The translations under genes and the position numbers were made by a program. Below are positions 6,287 through 12,795 of a DNA stretch of 13,550 nucleotides, piece by piece; the stretch's first letter is position 1; each line of letters begins with the position of its first letter. The DNA comes from an uncultured Eubacteriales bacterium (GTDB lineage: Bacteria > Bacillota > Clostridia > Oscillospirales > Oscillospiraceae). The notes beneath the pieces are model-generated. The model saw only the letters and a list, made by a program, of their open reading frames with translations, searched no databases and was not told where the DNA came from. Location of the stretch: contig URKW01000056.1 in the NCBI GenBank assembly GCA_900548615.1, positions 1 through 13,550 on the forward strand. The letters are read 5' to 3'.

Positions 6287-7531
6287 ATGACTACCCTACA
6301 GATCATCAATCTCGCCATTATGCTGGCGTTTTTCCTCTGCTATTCCTACCAGTTCTTCTATATTCCCGTGGCGTGGTTCAAGAAGGACGCGCCCCACCGC
6401 GAGCCTTCACCCCACCGCATCGCCGTCCTCATCGCCGCCCGCAACGAGCAGTCCGTCATCGGCAACCTGATCGACAGCGTCAAGGCGCAGGACTATCCCA
6501 CCGAATTGGTGGACGTGTTCGTGGTGGCCGACAACTGCACCGACCTGACCGGCAGCGTGGCGGGCGCTCACGGCGCCAATGTCTACTTTCGCAATGACCA
6601 GACGCAGGTGGGCAAGGGCTACGCCCTCCAGTACCTGCTCCACTGTATCGAGGAGGACTTCGCCCCCTACGACGGCTATCTGGTGCTGGACGCCGACAAT
6701 GTGCTGTCCCCCAACTATATCACCGAGATCAACAAGACCTTCTCCGACGGCTACCAGATCGTCACCAGCTACCGCAACTCCAAGAACTACGGCGACAACT
6801 GGATCAGCGCCGGTTACGCTCTCTGGTTCCTGCGGGAGAGCCGTTACCTCAACGGCGCGCGGTGCCGTCTGGGCAGCTCCTGCGCCGTCAGCGGCACAGG
6901 CTTCCTGTTCTCCCGCCGGATTCTGGAAAAGTGCGGCGGCTGGAACTTCTTCCTGCTGACCGAGGATATCCAGTTCACCATTGCCAATGTCATCCGGGGC
7001 GAAAAGGTGGGCTATTGCCCCACCGCCGTCCTCTATGACGAGCAGCCCACCACCTTCCGCCAGTCCTTCCGCCAGCGGCTCCGCTGGTCCCGGGGCTACC
7101 TGCAGGTGTTCGGCAAATACGGCGTGTCCCTGTTCCGGGGCATCTTCCGGGGCAGCTTCTCCTGCTACGATATGACCATGAACATCATGCCCGCCGCCGT
7201 GCTGTCCGGCGCGTCCATCGCGGTGAATCTGGGCGCTGCCGTCTATAACTGCCTGAACGGCGGCGACTGGTCGGTGCTGGCCGCCTGCCTGCTGCAAGGC
7301 TTCCTGAGCCTGTATCTCACCGTGTTCGTCCTTGGCGTTATCACCACCATCACCGAGTGGGACAATATCTATTGCTCCGCCACCAAGAAAGTTTTCTACG
7401 CCATCACCTTCCCGGTGTTCATGTTCACCTACATCCCCATCGTCATTGTCTCCCTGTTCCACAACCCTGCCTGGCAGCCCATCCACCACAGCCGCAGCGT
7501 AGATCTCCAGCAGATCTGCGCCGGAAAGTAA
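6287..7531 (+). CDS. Family 2 glycosyltransferase, membrane-anchored processive type
   Basis: This encodes 414 residues. An N-terminal membrane helix (about 4-30) is followed by a GT-A catalytic domain beginning IAVLIAARNE (45-54). It has the nucleotide-sugar motif VVADNCTD (79-86), the metal-binding DAD (135-137), the TED motif (225-227, probable base) and QRLRW (263-267). D, DxD, TED and QxxRW together are the signature of processive GT2 enzymes such as cellulose, hyaluronan and poly-GlcNAc synthases. Three or four C-terminal helices (about 300-395) would form the channel region. The product cannot be named from sequence. The ATG at 6287 is set by AAAGGAGG (6270-6277), 9 bases upstream. The same frame stays open to 5957, but that extension runs through repeats and is rejected. 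No partner genes are adjacent, and both flanks are repeat-rich, so it may be an acquired single-gene cassette. Confidence 0.9.
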   Translation: MTTLQIINLAIMLAFFLCYSYQFFYIPVAWFKKDAPHREPSPHRIAVLIAARNEQSVIGNLIDSVKAQDYPTELVDVFVVADNCTDLTGSVAGAHGANVYFRNDQTQVGKGYALQYLLHCIEEDFAPYDGYLVLDADNVLSPNYITEINKTFSDGYQIVTSYRNSKNYGDNWISAGYALWFLRESRYLNGARCRLGSSCAVSGTGFLFSRRILEKCGGWNFFLLTEDIQFTIANVIRGEKVGYCPTAVLYDEQPTTFRQSFRQRLRWSRGYLQVFGKYGVSLFRGIFRGSFSCYDMTMNIMPAAVLSGASIAVNLGAAVYNCLNGGDWSVLAACLLQGFLSLYLTVFVLGVITTITEWDNIYCSATKKVFYAITFPVFMFTYIPIVIVSLFHNPAWQPIHHSRSVDLQQICAGK

Positions 7532-7563
7532 GGGCAGGCGCATTGCAGCTGCGGAGAAATTCC

Positions 7564-7588
7564 GTAGGGGCGACCCTTGCGGTCGCCC
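7564..7588 (+). repeat. GTAGGG-type hairpin, GACC core (right flank of glycosyltransferase)
   Basis: Arms GGCGACC (7569-7575) and GGTCGCC (7581-7587) enclose CTTGC, preceded by GTAGG. It is identical over 24 bases to 6213-6236 and lies 32 bases after the glycosyltransferase stop codon. Confidence 0.85.
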
Positions 7589-7599
7589 GCTGCAAAAGT

Positions 7600-7629
7600 G
7601 GGCGGCGGGTCTCACGCTGCCCGCCGCCC
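7600..7629. repeat. Strong GC-only inverted repeat downstream of the glycosyltransferase
   Basis: GGGCGGCGGG (7600-7609) pairs perfectly with CCCGCCGCCC (7620-7629) around ten bases. It lacks a T-tract, so it is not a canonical terminator, although it is the strongest fold after the glycosyltransferase gene and could hinder transcription. Confidence 0.6.
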
Positions 7630-7660
7630 TAATGCCTCTCACGATAAACGCGGTGGCCCC

Positions 7661-7850
7661 TGCCTCCCTCTGACGAGGGAGGTGTCAGCTACGGCGGCAT
7701 AGCCGCCGAGATCGGAACTAAAAATATGCCCCCGGCATATTTTCTTAACGTTCCGACAGAGGGAGAGACGATGAACACAAGGAATGCGGTGGAACGCCGG
7801 TCTCTCCCTCGGTCACCTTCGGTGACAGCCCCCTCGTCAGAGGGGGCCAA
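7661..7850. repeat. Two head-to-head copies of a CCTCCCTC...GAGGGAGAGAC unit
   Basis: The left unit starts with CCTCCCTC/GAGGGAGG (7663-7670/7675-7682), then CGGCGGC/GCCGCCG (7692-7698/7702-7708), then a nested hairpin TCGGAAC/GTTCCGA (7712-7718/7750-7756) around AAAATATGCC/GGCATATTTT (7721-7730/7734-7743). It ends GAGGGAGAGAC (7759-7769). The right unit is inverted: GTCTCTCCCTC (7800-7810), GTCACC/GGTGAC (7812-7817/7821-7826) and GCCCCCTC/GAGGGGGC (7828-7835/7840-7847). Two more hairpins follow at 7851-7870 and 7878-7894. A small frame from 7771 (ATG after a purine-rich stretch) crosses these repeats and is not accepted as a gene. Confidence 0.7.
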
Positions 7851-7928
7851 GAGAGAACGCGCCTTCTCTCAACTCACGCCGCTTCGGCAGCGGCTAATTT
7901 TTGCGCCTTTTTGCCCCTATAACCCCCG

Positions 7929-7965
7929 TTTATGTACCCATAAAGGCCCTTAATGTACCGATTAA
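7929..7965 (+). promoter_or_regulatory. Paired palindromes upstream of the Bce-like operon (possible regulator sites)
   Basis: TTTATG-TACC-CATAAA (7929-7944) is a perfect 6-bp inverted repeat with a 4-base spacer. TTAAT-GTACCG-ATTAA (7950-7965) is a second one. Both contain ATGTACC, and their centres are 21 bases apart, two helical turns. They end 33 bases before the ABC ATPase start; AAAGGAG (7984-7990) is its ribosome binding site. No strong -35/-10 pair is visible here, which fits an activator-dependent promoter. Related transporters are controlled by BceR-type regulators, whose sites also have a 4-base spacer, but the bases differ. Confidence 0.5.
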
Positions 7966-7998
7966 AACGCATAAAAATCCCATAAAGGAGCAACTGCT

Positions 7999-8763
7999 AT
8001 GAATATATTGGAGGTCAACGATCTGCATAAGGTCTACACCACCCGCTTCGGCGGCCAGTCCGTGGAGGCGCTGCGCGCCGTCACCTTTGCCGTGGAGGAG
8101 GGCGAATTCGTCGCCGTCATGGGCGAGTCCGGTTCCGGCAAAACCACCCTTTTGAACATTCTGGCGGCGCTGGACAAACCCACCTCCGGTCAGGTTTTGC
8201 TGGAGGGAAAAGACATTGTGAAAGGAAAAGAAGCCGACATGGCGGCCTTCCGCCGGGATCATCTGGGCTTCGTATTTCAGGATTTCAACCTGCTGGACAC
8301 CTTTACGCTGGAGGATAACATCTATCTTCCGCTGGTGCTGGCGGGGAAGAAATATCCGGAGATGCACCGTGCGCTGCTGCCGCTGGCGGAGCAGCTGGGC
8401 ATCAAGGAGCTGCTGAAAAAGTACCCCTACGAGGTGTCCGGCGGCCAGAAGCAGCGTGCCGCCGTGGCCCGCGCCATGATCACCCATCCCCGTATCCTGC
8501 TGGCCGACGAACCCACCGGTGCGCTGGACTCCAAGTCCACCGACGAGCTGCTGGATCTGTTTGCCGGACTGCATCAGGAGGGCCAGACCATTCTGATGGT
8601 GACCCACTCCGTCAAGGCGGCCAGCCGCGCCGGACGGGTGCTGTTCCTGAAGGACGGGCAGGTGTTTTACCAGCTCCGCCGGGAAAACGACACCGACACC
8701 CAGTTCTACCAGCGGATCTCCCACGCGCTGACGGCGCTGACCACAGGCGGTGATGCGCAATGA
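7999..8763 (+). CDS. ABC transporter ATP-binding protein (BceA/MacB type)
   Basis: This encodes 254 residues. Walker A is GESGSGKTT (42-50), the Q-loop is GFVFQDFNLLDTFTLEDNIYLPLVL (Q94), the signature is VSGGQKQR (146-153), Walker B is ILLADEPTGALD (166-177), and the switch His lies in MVTHSVKAA. The stretch FNLLDTFTLEDNIYLPLVL is characteristic of the BceA/VraD/YxdL branch that works with FtsX-like permeases in resistance to or sensing of peptide antibiotics. The start at 7999 follows AAAGGAG by 8 bases. Its stop overlaps the permease start (ATGA), so the two are translationally coupled. No histidine kinase or response regulator is found next to it in this window, so control would be from elsewhere. 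Confidence 0.94.
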   Translation: MNILEVNDLHKVYTTRFGGQSVEALRAVTFAVEEGEFVAVMGESGSGKTTLLNILAALDKPTSGQVLLEGKDIVKGKEADMAAFRRDHLGFVFQDFNLLDTFTLEDNIYLPLVLAGKKYPEMHRALLPLAEQLGIKELLKKYPYEVSGGQKQRAAVARAMITHPRILLADEPTGALDSKSTDELLDLFAGLHQEGQTILMVTHSVKAASRAGRVLFLKDGQVFYQLRRENDTDTQFYQRISHALTALTTGGDAQ

Positions 8764-10391
8764 GCCTGTACGCACGTCTGGCGTGGGACGGCATCCGGAA
8801 AAATAAGCGGCTGTACCTGCCCTATATCCTCACCTGCGTGGGCATGGTGATGACGCATTATATGATGAGCGAGCTGTGCGCCAGCGACCTGCTGCGGTAC
8901 ATGAAGGGCGGCGGCGCGTCCCATATTATTCTGGGGCTGGGCAGCTGGGTCATTGCGGTGTTCTCGGCGCTGTTTCTGTTCTACACCTATTCCTTTTTGA
9001 TCCGGCGGCGGCAGCGGGAGTTCGGCCTGTACCACGTGCTGGGTCTGGGCAAGCGGCATCTCGCGCTGCTGTGCGCCATCGAGACGCTGATAACGGCGGC
9101 CGTTGCGCTGGCGGCGGGATTGATTCTGGGCGTGGCGTTGTCCTTTGCGGTGGAGATGGGCCTGCGCTCCACCGTTCAGGCGGAGATGGAATTCACCTTT
9201 GCGGTGCGGGGCAGTGTTGTGGCGCAGACGGCGCTGGTCTATCTGGCCATCTTCCTGCTGACGCTGGTCAGCACACTGATAAAGGTGGGGCGGGGGAGCG
9301 CCGTCTCCCTGCTGCACAGCGAGAATTGCGGCGAAAAGCCGCCTAAAGGCAACCTGTTTGTGGCGCTGCTGGGTGCGGTGCTGCTGGGGATCGCCTACTT
9401 TATGGCGGTGTCCATTCGGGAGCCGATGAAGGCGCTGGCGCTGTTCTTCATCGCGGTGATCCTGGTGATTTTGGCCACCTATCTGCTGTTCATCGCCGGA
9501 AGCGTGGCGCTGTGCCGGGCGCTGCAAAGGAACCGGAATTACTACTATCAGCCCCGGCACTTTGTGTCCGTGTCCTCCATGGCCTACCGCATGAAGCGCA
9601 ACGGCGCGGGGCTGGCCTCCATCTGCATTCTGGCCACCATGGTGCTGGTGATGCTGTCCTCCTCTGCCTGTCTGTACTTCGGCGCGGAGGACAGTCTAAA
9701 GGCCACGTACCCCCACGAGTTTGCACTGGAGGTGTGGCTGGAGAACAGCGCTGACATGCCGAAATTGCAGGAGGCTCTGACCAAAGCGGGCGCGGCCTAT
9801 GGCGTGAACGTCTGGGAGAAGGGCACTGTGGAACCGGGGAGCGGCAACACGTGGAGCGCCGCCTTTGACACCGGACTTTCTCAAGAGCAGCAGCTGGCGT
9901 TGAGCCGCGCCATTGACGAGGCGCTGGGTGACACGGACATTACGTGGAACTACTTCCGCTCCTACCGGGCGGAAGCCGCCGATGATTTTTACGGCACCTA
10001 CGGCAGCCTGTTCTTCATCGGCATCGTGCTGAGCGTGCTGTTCATCTGCGCGGCGGTGCTTATCATCTACTACAAGCAGCTATGCGAGGGATACGAGGAT
10101 CAACCCCGTTTCGCCATCATGCAGAAGGTGGGCATGACGGCGGCGGATATCCGCAGGAGCGTCAATTCCCAGCTGCTGACGGTGTTCTTCCTGCCGCTGG
10201 CGGGCGCGGCGCTGCACATGGCGTTCGCATTCCCCATGATCCGGCGGATGCTGCTGCTCTTTGAGCTACACAACACGGGACTGTTCATCGCCACAGCGCT
10301 GGTCAGCTTCGCGGTACTGGCGATGGTGTACACGCTGGTGTACAAGGCCACGTCCAACGCGTATTACCGGATCGTGAAGGGCAGCGTGTAA
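8760..10391 (+). CDS. FtsX-like ABC permease, BceB type
   Basis: This encodes 543 residues. The N-terminus LAWDGIRKNKRLYLPYILTCVGMVM and the following FYTYSFLIRRRQREFGLYHVLGLGKRHL (first cytoplasmic loop) are hallmarks of BceB-like permeases. About ten membrane helices are seen, with FtsX domains near 55-165 and 410-540. An extracellular region lies between helices 7 and 8, about residues 304-411 (YFGAEDSLKATYPHEF to DDFYGTYG). At roughly 110 residues this is shorter than the ~200-residue sensing domain of classical BceB, and the whole protein is shorter than the usual 620-670. By family knowledge it would act with the preceding ATPase on lipid-II-cycle antibiotics or host peptides; the actual ligand is unknown. 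A clear terminator follows. Confidence 0.88.
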   Translation: MSLYARLAWDGIRKNKRLYLPYILTCVGMVMTHYMMSELCASDLLRYMKGGGASHIILGLGSWVIAVFSALFLFYTYSFLIRRRQREFGLYHVLGLGKRHLALLCAIETLITAAVALAAGLILGVALSFAVEMGLRSTVQAEMEFTFAVRGSVVAQTALVYLAIFLLTLVSTLIKVGRGSAVSLLHSENCGEKPPKGNLFVALLGAVLLGIAYFMAVSIREPMKALALFFIAVILVILATYLLFIAGSVALCRALQRNRNYYYQPRHFVSVSSMAYRMKRNGAGLASICILATMVLVMLSSSACLYFGAEDSLKATYPHEFALEVWLENSADMPKLQEALTKAGAAYGVNVWEKGTVEPGSGNTWSAAFDTGLSQEQQLALSRAIDEALGDTDITWNYFRSYRAEAADDFYGTYGSLFFIGIVLSVLFICAAVLIIYYKQLCEGYEDQPRFAIMQKVGMTAADIRRSVNSQLLTVFFLPLAGAALHMAFAFPMIRRMLLLFELHNTGLFIATALVSFAVLAMVYTLVYKATSNAYYRIVKGSV

Positions 10392-10394
10392 GAG

Positions 10395-10430
10395 AAAACC
10401 TCCTTGACCGACAGGTCAGGGAGGTTTTTT
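10395..10430 (+). terminator. Rho-independent terminator of the Bce-like operon
   Basis: AAAACCTCC-T-TGACC (10395-10409) pairs with GGTCA-G-GGAGGTTTT (10414-10428) around GACA, with one T-G wobble, and ends in six T. It starts 4 bases after the permease stop codon. Confidence 0.92.
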
Positions 10431-10439
10431 GTGGTTTGT

Positions 10440-10640
10440 TGGGGAGGTTTCGCGCTCCGGCGCGAGGTACTTTTGGCCGTTGTCCCAAAAGTACCCAAAA
10501 GGACAACTTGAAACCCAGGTTTCAAGACTTCCTGCGCGCTATGCTCTGCGCAGGTATGGTGAATTTTACCACACGTTCACAGAACACGGTTGTTATCGTT
10601 TCGTGTGACGCATCGACTTCCCTCTTGCGCCGCTGCCGCT
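10440..10640 (-). repeat. ~200-bp multi-hairpin element, copy 2 (inverted)
   Basis: Read on the minus strand it starts AGCGGCAGCGGCGCAAGAG (10640-10622), passes GTGTGGTAAAA (copy 1 has GCGTGGTAAA), and ends GCGCGAAACCTCCCC. In plus coordinates the hairpins are TCGCGC/GCGCGA (10450-10455/10460-10465), GGTACTTTTGG/CCAAAAGTACC (10466-10476/10485-10495), CTTGAAACC/GGTTTCAAG (10507-10515/10518-10526) and CCTGCGC/GCGCAGG (10531-10537/10548-10554). This is the mirror order of 5819-6022. The pairing survives although the arm sequences differ. No gene is seen between 10392 and 11024; short frames there cross these hairpins. Confidence 0.72.
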
Positions 10641-10670
10641 CATCTTTTCAACGGTAGCGGATGAATCGTT

Positions 10671-10872
10671 GTACGGCGGCGCGATGTGGGCATCGCGCCC
10701 TACGGAATTCTATCGGTGGCCAATCGTAGGGCGGGGTGCCCTCACCCCGCCGCACGATAGACGAAACTGGCACGTTGTACCGCCCCTACGAATGAATATT
10801 GAGCCTGTTGCGTCCGTTGCGGCGGGGCACATTGGCCCCGCCCTACAAAGAGGTGCGGTAGAATCGCGTAGG
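10671..10872. repeat. Cluster of GTAGGG/CCCTAC hairpins
   Basis: Three good hairpins are present: GGCGCGATG/CATCGCGCC (10678-10686/10691-10699, followed by CTACG), GGCGGGGTG/CACCCCGCC (10730-10738/10743-10751, preceded by CGTAGG), and GGCGGGGC/GCCCCGCC (10821-10828/10835-10842, followed by CTAC). Single half-units also occur (CCGCCCCTACG near 10782-10792 and GCGTAGGGGGCGGCG near 10866-10880). They share ends but have different cores. Confidence 0.7.
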
Positions 10873-10920
10873 GGGCGGCGTCCAAAAGTGTCTTGTTCCC
10901 GCGGGGGCGAAATTCCCATC

Positions 10921-10945
10921 GGGCGACCGCAAGGGTCGCCCCTAC
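10921..10945 (-). repeat. GTAGGG-type hairpin, GACC core, inverted copy
   Basis: This is the exact 25-base reverse complement of 7564-7588, with arms GGCGACC and GGTCGCC around the loop and a CCCTAC end. With the 7564 copy it brackets the Bce-like operon as an inverted repeat. Confidence 0.85.
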
Positions 10946-10958
10946 AATGGGGATACGG

Positions 10959-10991
10959 ATTGCCACGCCAGTGTGCGCACTGGCTCGCAAT
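10959..10991. repeat. ATTGC...GCAAT hairpin repeat
   Basis: Outer arms ATTGC (10959-10963) and GCAAT (10987-10991) and inner arms GCCAGTG (10967-10973) and CACTGGC (10978-10984) enclose TGCG, with small internal loops. The form 'GGATTGCCAC...CTCGCAATGACA' is a type of interspersed repeat I recognise from many bacterial genomes. It lies 34 bases past the 3' end of the ZIP gene. Confidence 0.65.
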
Positions 10992-11024
10992 GACAGACTG
11001 GCGCGGCGGTGCTCTGGCGGTTTC

Positions 11025-11777
11025 CTACCCCAAATAGTAATCCATCGCCAGCATGAGACAAAAGCCCGTCAGCAGAATGCAGACGCTTTTGCTGCCCTGG
11101 CAGGCGGGGATCATGTCGTCGCAGATGATATACAGCATGGCGCCTCCGGCGAAGGCCAGCAGAAACGGCAGAATCGCCGCGCTGAGAGACACGGTGGCGA
11201 ACCCCAGCAGTGTGCCGGCGATCTCTATCACGCCGGTGGACATGGCTAGCAGCAGTGTCCGCCGGGGCGGAATGCCCGCGTGCAGCATGGGTGCGATCAG
11301 CACCATGCCCTCCGGCAGATTTTGCAGAGCAATGCCTCCGGCGATGGCCAGCGCCCGGGGAATGTCCTCCGTGCCGAAGCCTACCCCCGCCGCAAGGCCC
11401 TCCGGCAGATTATGGATGGCCATGGCCGCCACGAACAGCAGCACCCGGTCACGCTGAGGGGAGCGCTCCGCCGGTGCGCGGCGCTCAAGGCCGGAGAGCT
11501 GCTGCATCCGGGCGGCCAGCCGTTCCAGCAGCAGCAGAAACGCCGCGCCGCACAGAATGCCCGCAGAGGTGATGAGAACGGCCCAAGTCCCGCCGCTCTC
11601 CAGCGACGGCAGGATCAGACCCGCCACGGCGGCGCTGAGCATGATGCCGGCGGCAAAGGACAGCACAGCGCCGTCACCCGCCCGCTTGGCCGCGCCCCGG
11701 AAGCAATAGCCGCCCACCGCGCCCAGCATGGTGGTGCCGCCCACCCCCAACGCAGTGAGGAAAACGATCAAAAACAT
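11025..11777 (-). CDS. ZIP family metal transporter (GufA-like)
   Basis: This encodes 250 residues with about eight membrane helices. The metal path motifs are HNLPEG (122-127, helix 4) and QNLPEG (152-157, helix 5). The His/Asn/Glu set is that of ZIP zinc and divalent-metal importers, and Gln in place of His in the second motif is the usual form in the GufA/ZIP11-like branch. The loop between helices 3 and 4 (about 85-110) is Arg-rich rather than His-rich. The start at 11777 is supported by AAAGGG 9 bases upstream; an ATG at 11822 would add 15 residues but has no ribosome binding site, and those residues look unlike a transporter N-terminus. It lies downstream of the mrp gene on the same strand, separated by a terminator; its own promoter is not obvious. 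Zn, Fe or Mn are possible substrates. Confidence 0.9.
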   Translation of the reverse strand: MFLIVFLTALGVGGTTMLGAVGGYCFRGAAKRAGDGAVLSFAAGIMLSAAVAGLILPSLESGGTWAVLITSAGILCGAAFLLLLERLAARMQQLSGLERRAPAERSPQRDRVLLFVAAMAIHNLPEGLAAGVGFGTEDIPRALAIAGGIALQNLPEGMVLIAPMLHAGIPPRRTLLLAMSTGVIEIAGTLLGFATVSLSAAILPFLLAFAGGAMLYIICDDMIPACQGSKSVCILLTGFCLMLAMDYYLG

Positions 11778-11833
11778 GAAAATACACCCTTTCTGTGGTG
11801 TGAAATGGCGTGCTATTTTCATGGTATGCGGAA

Positions 11834-11874
11834 TAAAATAAGAAGGTGCCGTCCGCTGGACAGCACCTTCTTAT
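11834..11874 (-). terminator. Rho-independent terminator of mrp
   Basis: On the minus strand a 12-bp stem (11874-11863 with 11849-11838) extends inward by GTCC/GGAC with a 3-base loop, and the T-rich TTTTATTCC follows. It starts 8 bases after the mrp stop codon and separates mrp from the ZIP gene. Confidence 0.85.
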
Positions 11875-11882
11875 GAAAAACG

Positions 11883-12707
11883 TTACTTCAAGATCGCTTC
11901 CACGGCGGGGTTGAGCCAATCGCCCTGGAAATTCTCAATGGCGCCGTCGTCCACCAGCTTGGCCAGTGCCGGATCGATGGGCATTTTCGCCAGCAGCGGC
12001 ACGCCGTAGCGCTGGGCGGCCTCCTCGGTCTTGCCCTCGCCGAACAGATAGAGCTTCTTGCCGCAGTCGGGGCACTGGAGATAGCTCATGTTCTCCACTA
12101 GACCCACAATGGGAATGTTCATCATCTGGGCCATCTTCACGGCCTTTTCCACCACCATGGTCACCAGCTCCTGAGGGCTTGCCACGATGATGACGCCGTC
12201 CACCGGCAGGGACTGGAACACGTTCAGCGCCACGTCGCCGGTTCCGGGAGGCATGTCCACGAACATATAGTCCACGTCGTCCCAGATCACGTCGCCCCAG
12301 AACTGCTGCACCACGCCGCCGATGACGGGGCCCCGCCAGATGACCGGATCCGTCTCGTGAGCCAGCAGCAGGTTCACGCTCATCAGTTGAATGCCGGTGC
12401 GGCTCTCTACCGGCAGGATGGCGTCGCCGATGGCTTCGGCCCGGCTGTGGATGCCGAAGGCGCGGGGAATGGAGGGACCGGTGATGTCCGCGTCCAGAAT
12501 GGCCACGTTGTAGCCCTCACGCCGCACCGCCACCGCCAGCTGGCTGGTGACCATGGACTTGCCTACGCCGCCCTTGCCGGACACGATGCCGTAGACCTTG
12601 CCCACCCGGCAGCCGGGGCGGAGGGGCTTTTTCTCGAATACGTTGACTTCCTTGCGCTCGCCGCAGCTTTCGCCGCAGGTGCTGCAATCATGGGTGCAAT
12701 CGCTCAT
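11883..12707 (-). CDS. mrp: Mrp/NBP35 family P-loop ATPase, Fe-S cluster carrier
   Basis: This encodes 274 residues. The deviant Walker A SGKGGVGKS (43-51) is followed by switch I ILDADITGPSIPR. Then come VIWRGPVIGGVVQQFWGDVIW and the Walker B-like VDMPPGTGD, all hallmarks of Mrp/ApbC/NBP35 ATPases. The C-terminal CPDC (212-215) is the conserved pair that bridges a 4Fe-4S cluster between subunits. An extra N-terminal Cys set (C4, C8, C11, C15) resembles the added cluster site of NBP35-type members. By family knowledge it assembles or delivers Fe-S clusters in the cytosol. The start at 12707 is set by AAAGGAG 8 bases upstream. It lies 88 bases after the YhaN-like gene on the same strand and has its own terminator. 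Confidence 0.94.
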   Translation of the reverse strand: MSDCTHDCSTCGESCGERKEVNVFEKKPLRPGCRVGKVYGIVSGKGGVGKSMVTSQLAVAVRREGYNVAILDADITGPSIPRAFGIHSRAEAIGDAILPVESRTGIQLMSVNLLLAHETDPVIWRGPVIGGVVQQFWGDVIWDDVDYMFVDMPPGTGDVALNVFQSLPVDGVIIVASPQELVTMVVEKAVKMAQMMNIPIVGLVENMSYLQCPDCGKKLYLFGEGKTEEAAQRYGVPLLAKMPIDPALAKLVDDGAIENFQGDWLNPAVEAILK

Positions 12708-12764
12708 TGTTACGTCTCCTTTATACTTCTCAAATCACGGTATCCTGTTGTCACTTACCTTATA

Positions 12765-12793
12765 GATATAACACCAAACGCCGCCGCTTGCAA
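12765..12793 (-). promoter_or_regulatory. Possible promoter of mrp
   Basis: On the minus strand TTGCAA (12793-12788) and TATATC (12770-12765) are separated by 17 bases, 57 bases before the mrp start. Both boxes are only partial matches. No terminator separates mrp from the upstream gene, so co-transcription is also possible. Confidence 0.4.
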
Positions 12794-12795
12794 GC

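Noticed and set aside
5539..6318. Minus-strand open frame of about 260 codons across the repeat region
   Set aside because: Its translation is repeat-derived and low in complexity, with no ribosome binding site or family motif. It arises from GC-rich hairpin DNA.
7726..7953. Small frame (75 codons; ATG at 7771 after a purine-rich stretch)
   Set aside because: It crosses several inverted repeats and its Arg/Ser/Pro-rich translation matches what these repeats yield in any frame. No conserved features are visible.
5543..11024. Possible CRISPR array from the many short repeats
   Set aside because: Spacing is irregular, orientation is mixed, the cores differ between copies, and no cas gene is present.
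10669..11037. Open frames on both strands between the Bce-like operon and the ZIP gene
   Set aside because: They consist of GTAGGG-type hairpins and the ATTGC repeat, and no frame has a ribosome binding site or recognisable domain.
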